42,429 nt of DNA from Sporisorium sorghi. Its lineage: Eukaryota; Basidiomycota; Ustilaginomycetes; Ustilaginales; Ustilaginaceae. Below are positions 40,501-42,429 of the stretch, one piece after another. The position numbers were made by a program, and so were the translations under genes. How positions within the stretch are numbered: the first letter of the stretch is position 1; each line of letters starts with the position of its first letter. The stretch is from the NCBI GenBank assembly GCA_023212695.1, contig JALCCG010000179.1:1-42429 (forward strand). The letters are read 5' to 3'. The notes beneath the pieces are model-generated. The model saw nothing but the letters and a program-made list of their open reading frames with translations, was not told the DNA's origin and did no database searches.

Positions 40501-42330
40501 GGCGGCGGTGCTGATCGTCCGCTGCCGACGGCCGAGGCGCCTACGCTGTCCCGCAGCAACACGTTGCGCAGCCGGGCTCAGAAGGTGGCAGTGGCGGAGG
40601 AGGAGCAAGAGGCACAGCGTCAGAGAAGGCTTAACGATCATCTCGATCGTAAGCTGCAACAGCTGTCGGATGCGCAGGCGCAGTCTGCCGACGTCGAGAT
40701 CCGCGACATTCCCGACGAAGTGCAAGCTGCTGCGGCTACGGAAGCTTCACAGCGTGCGAGTCAGCTCGCACCCAACTCGGCCGTGCCCCAGCGCTTCGCA
40801 CGACTCTCTGCGTTCCACGACCGCCGACCGATCAAAGGCTTGCAGCAGACCGATGCGCCGCGCGCGGCTCCTGTTGTTGTTGCAGCTGCTGCTGCTGCGC
40901 CCTCAAGTCAGATGGTGGAAGAGGCAATCCGACTCGGTCGTGCACCTTCGAAGCGCGTGCGCCGCAACGTGAGCGAGACCCGCAGCGTTGGCGAGGCGGT
41001 TGTCGTGGAGCGCGCGTTTGCCGGACCTGCTCAGCGAGATGATGCAGCCGATGTCGGTGCAGCAGCAGCTACGAAGGTCTCCCGCCCACTTCGACGATCC
41101 GCCTCGCTTTCGTCCAAGAAGAAGCCGAGTGCCGTGGACTGGATCAACCCGACGCTCGTGCCTGCTTTGCCTGCAATGCCTTCTGCTCCCGTGCTTGGTG
41201 CGCACGCAACGAACACTCAAACCGCGGCAGCAGCACCTGTCGACCATGCCGCGGACGGTGACAGCAACAAGCACTCCAAGCAGCGATCGTACGCTACGTC
41301 GGAAGAGGCGGCTCGAGCCAAGCGACTGGAGCTGCTCGAGAGGGAGAAGCGACACGCCGAGAAGGAAGCCAGACGTCAAACTCAGCTGCAGCAAAAGTAT
41401 GCGCTCAAGAAGCAGAGTGATCCCCTGCTGGCGGCGCGTCTGGCTCTGGCTGGCCTCGAAGCTCGCGAGGCGATGCCACAGCTCAAGGTGGAGCCTGCTA
41501 CAGCTAGCGCCGGACTGCAGGCTCCTGCTGTCCCGCAGAGACGAGCGTCATCGCACTCTCCCGGACGCCTGTCTGTCGCGGCGCCTAGCTATCTGATGCG
41601 CAAGGACTCGAACGCGGGCAGCATTGCGTCGTTTCACACTGCGCTGGATGCACCGGTCAGCGAGTCTCAAGCGGCAGCTCAGCCGGCTGGCACCAAGCAC
41701 AGCGGCCGAGGCGAGGTGCGACCGGACACTTCAGGCAGCATCGCGTCGTCGGTGGCGGTGGACTTTGAGTTCCCCGTGCCTCCGCAGCGGATGAAGGAGC
41801 AGCTGTCGGACGACGGCACGGTGCTGAGCCGTGCCGGACTGGAGCAGTCGGCCGTGGGCCAGGCGTGGCGAGAGCGTCGACACTACGCGCCCGGTGCTGC
41901 GGCCAGCGCTGCTCAACGTGTGAGCATGCCTCCGCGCGACTCGAGCTTGAGGAGTCGGGCTGACAGCGGTTCGGGACGCGGTCAGCACGTCGCCTCGTTG
42001 TTTGGCGATGATGTGCATGGGTCGAGGGCGATGCCGAAGCTGGCTTCGGTGTCGCCGCTCGACTCGATGAGGCAGGGGGCTGCGCTGAGACGATCGCGCT
42101 CGGTCGGTCATAATGCGCGCGACCAGATGATGCACGATGCCAACTTGCATCCGAGCCCCAAGAGCGTTCAGCTGGAACTGGGCCCGGTGGGTGCAACGAG
42201 AGGATTGGGGATCGAGATGGTGGAAGCTCCATCGAGGAGCAGCAGGAGGAGCTACTCGAACGCGAGCCACAGTGGGTCCGCTACGCCATCGACGATCGTC
42301 GGTGTGGCGAGGCATGCCATTGCTGCCTAG
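37504..42330 (+). CDS. Large, mostly disordered orphan protein with C-terminal coiled coil
   Basis: The protein has 1608 residues in a single open frame. I do not recognise it. Residues 1 to about 1000 are Ser/Pro/Arg-rich with many RSxS and SP sites, likely phosphorylated, and no recognisable domain. Two short helical, charged segments stand out: about 1023-1080 (EEEQEAQRQRRL, DRKLQQLSDAQAQ) and about 1262-1320 (EEAARAKRLELLEREKRHAEKEARR, a strong coiled coil). Recurring short motifs such as RRSASLSSKK, RRKSSKSL and LRRRKGS look like basophilic kinase sites. There is no signal peptide or membrane segment. A cytoskeletal, polarity or signalling scaffold is possible but only inferred. The reading frame is real: 4.8 kb open with typical codon use. 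The gene ends 8 nt before a 63-nt T run. Confidence 0.8.
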   Translation: MHFADLLRRSSPHTAHPQTPAAASTSYHGTATASTSSSSASQPRSSRLARERSRSRFGRKESSRSKETDAVLLYPAAHDTQPRSTSSRASRYSSTDDHSIGHAPARTHNLNAQSSTKASSSVSSPDVAPSLTTTSSLNRYDRLFRPSPTCASVSPRPQSISLANPLPPSASNPSLSRSASARKASEQAAPLPTLSRSKTTKPRSPFPPASSSTGTSSTLRDRSTIGTAMFPRPSLRRRKGSADSSASRTEKDAQASTPPVEPVPAPASATAPVVAAVSRSASVAAPASAAADSTQPGRLARFFGRRKFISSPINVLHKPDLVADPLPVLQDASRTINTDSPPLAVISAGWQHAPVAPKPSQHGSSSRPVSPRTLSPPKEFLSTNEASAAKLTSPSQTTTVDSQDSQVSAFTFPARSSLSNDAPLQLSAAPSRPRQTKHSTSRSLPLTSLPISSPIPGSFSHESVHVSAMPVPQRRPGRSLSESLSRRKSSKSLSMIGSIFGSGSQADPVASSPPLPSSAATLSQRYPAVETRTSQTESVSNHSRRPSLRARLKMGRKDTDQGSQRPSTPEIESWKQKGSDSAVDGESNETNGRSQANIDNPSRPKLAESPVKIVRSQSKIRRKPPPEIKQDEIDSSSSRTFRTLDVDHHTGSPLGGSPASSPEVLSVALPGIGAKRGSDASTSSDAALRSDKSQLNSLGLIGASNAASQGADASIPSIDVRACTPSREASPKVATEQPVSLSPEQQKRTLAARRLSSGMHSVDDTSMSVDRPWSLISASDADTPLLKLRKLVVDTEASDGSRDGHHANDGLFFRPLPGATKPVAAVEKAEMMADDAAKTDAVDQADAEQLRSSSQSTMRSDTKHEVASVLSSNTSTVRAAGGVAARLSSSGLPAVEVSDADVDSVGPLPAKSPSASQHSSRSRQQHRRDGSVASADSPSTIQQARRSSTASRLTARSSGHWSESRVSEDALSALEAEVGQARRAEVVALGKGRVKDWVGGGGADRPLPTAEAPTLSRSNTLRSRAQKVAVAEEEQEAQRQRRLNDHLDRKLQQLSDAQAQSADVEIRDIPDEVQAAAATEASQRASQLAPNSAVPQRFARLSAFHDRRPIKGLQQTDAPRAAPVVVAAAAAAPSSQMVEEAIRLGRAPSKRVRRNVSETRSVGEAVVVERAFAGPAQRDDAADVGAAAATKVSRPLRRSASLSSKKKPSAVDWINPTLVPALPAMPSAPVLGAHATNTQTAAAAPVDHAADGDSNKHSKQRSYATSEEAARAKRLELLEREKRHAEKEARRQTQLQQKYALKKQSDPLLAARLALAGLEAREAMPQLKVEPATASAGLQAPAVPQRRASSHSPGRLSVAAPSYLMRKDSNAGSIASFHTALDAPVSESQAAAQPAGTKHSGRGEVRPDTSGSIASSVAVDFEFPVPPQRMKEQLSDDGTVLSRAGLEQSAVGQAWRERRHYAPGAAASAAQRVSMPPRDSSLRSRADSGSGRGQHVASLFGDDVHGSRAMPKLASVSPLDSMRQGAALRRSRSVGHNARDQMMHDANLHPSPKSVQLELGPVGATRGLGIEMVEAPSRSSRRSYSNASHSGSATPSTIVGVARHAIAA

Positions 42331-42336
42331 AAAGGA

Positions 42337-42338
<2 letters not shown>

Positions 42339-42401
<63 letters not shown>
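42339..42401. repeat. 63-nt poly-T tract at the window edge
   Basis: Uninterrupted T run starting 8 nt after the TAG of the orphan gene, with only 28 bases beyond it. Confidence 0.95.
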
Positions 42402-42429
42402 CTCTATTCTCAGGCTACCGAACCCTTTT

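Noticed and set aside
42402..42429. Possible tRNA B-box-like sequence on the - strand at the window end
   Set aside because: The GGTTCGG motif is imperfect, and with only 28 bases before the T run no cloverleaf can be assessed.

Overview
The window looks like nuclear DNA of a smut fungus (Ustilaginomycetes: Ustilago, Sporisorium, Pseudozyma or a relative). It is GC-rich, most genes are long and uninterrupted, the three introns I can define are short (76 to 102 nt), and the proteome is plainly fungal. The clearest lineage marker is a STE7-type MAP kinase kinase that closely fits U. maydis Fuz7/Ubc5. No mobile element, rRNA, tRNA, CRISPR array or telomere repeat was found. The species assignment is an inference.

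Layout, left to right. A 74-nt G run opens the window. A PP1 regulator of the YPI1/inhibitor-3 family (one intron, +) converges on an SCY1-like pseudokinase (-). A SWIM plus RING zinc-finger protein (-) and a Sos7-like kinetochore coiled-coil protein (-) follow. An uncharacterised acidic/basic protein (+) with a C2HC finger and SUMO-interaction-like motifs converges on UDP-glucose:glycoprotein glucosyltransferase (-, ending in HDEL). Next is a secreted serine-rich protein with a C-terminal double-psi beta-barrel (-). A gene-poor stretch of about 4 kb (19.8-23.8 kb) carries purine/pyrimidine tracts, an A-rich island and a TATA-box candidate transcription unit with no good ORF. Then come four + strand genes of clear function: the Fuz7-like MAPKK, a xi-class glutathione transferase (ECM4/GTO), a CDC25-type RasGEF with an N-terminal SH3 domain, and mitochondrial dihydrolipoyl succinyltransferase KGD2 (three exons). 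The last gene encodes a 1608-residue, mostly disordered orphan protein, and a 63-nt T run starts 8 nt after its stop.

Most genes are housekeeping and do not form one pathway. The one suggestive grouping is the MAPKK and the RasGEF, which lie about 4 kb apart; in smut fungi Ras and the pheromone MAPK module act in the same mating/filamentation signalling. The most unusual sequence is non-coding: homopolymers of 22 to 74 nt in intergenic DNA and at both window ends, complementary GA/CT tracts upstream of the MAPKK, and the TATA-driven candidate transcript near 22.0 kb. The least explained proteins are the serine-rich DPBB protein with repeated Cys-in-acidic motifs, the finger/SIM protein, and the 1608-residue orphan.
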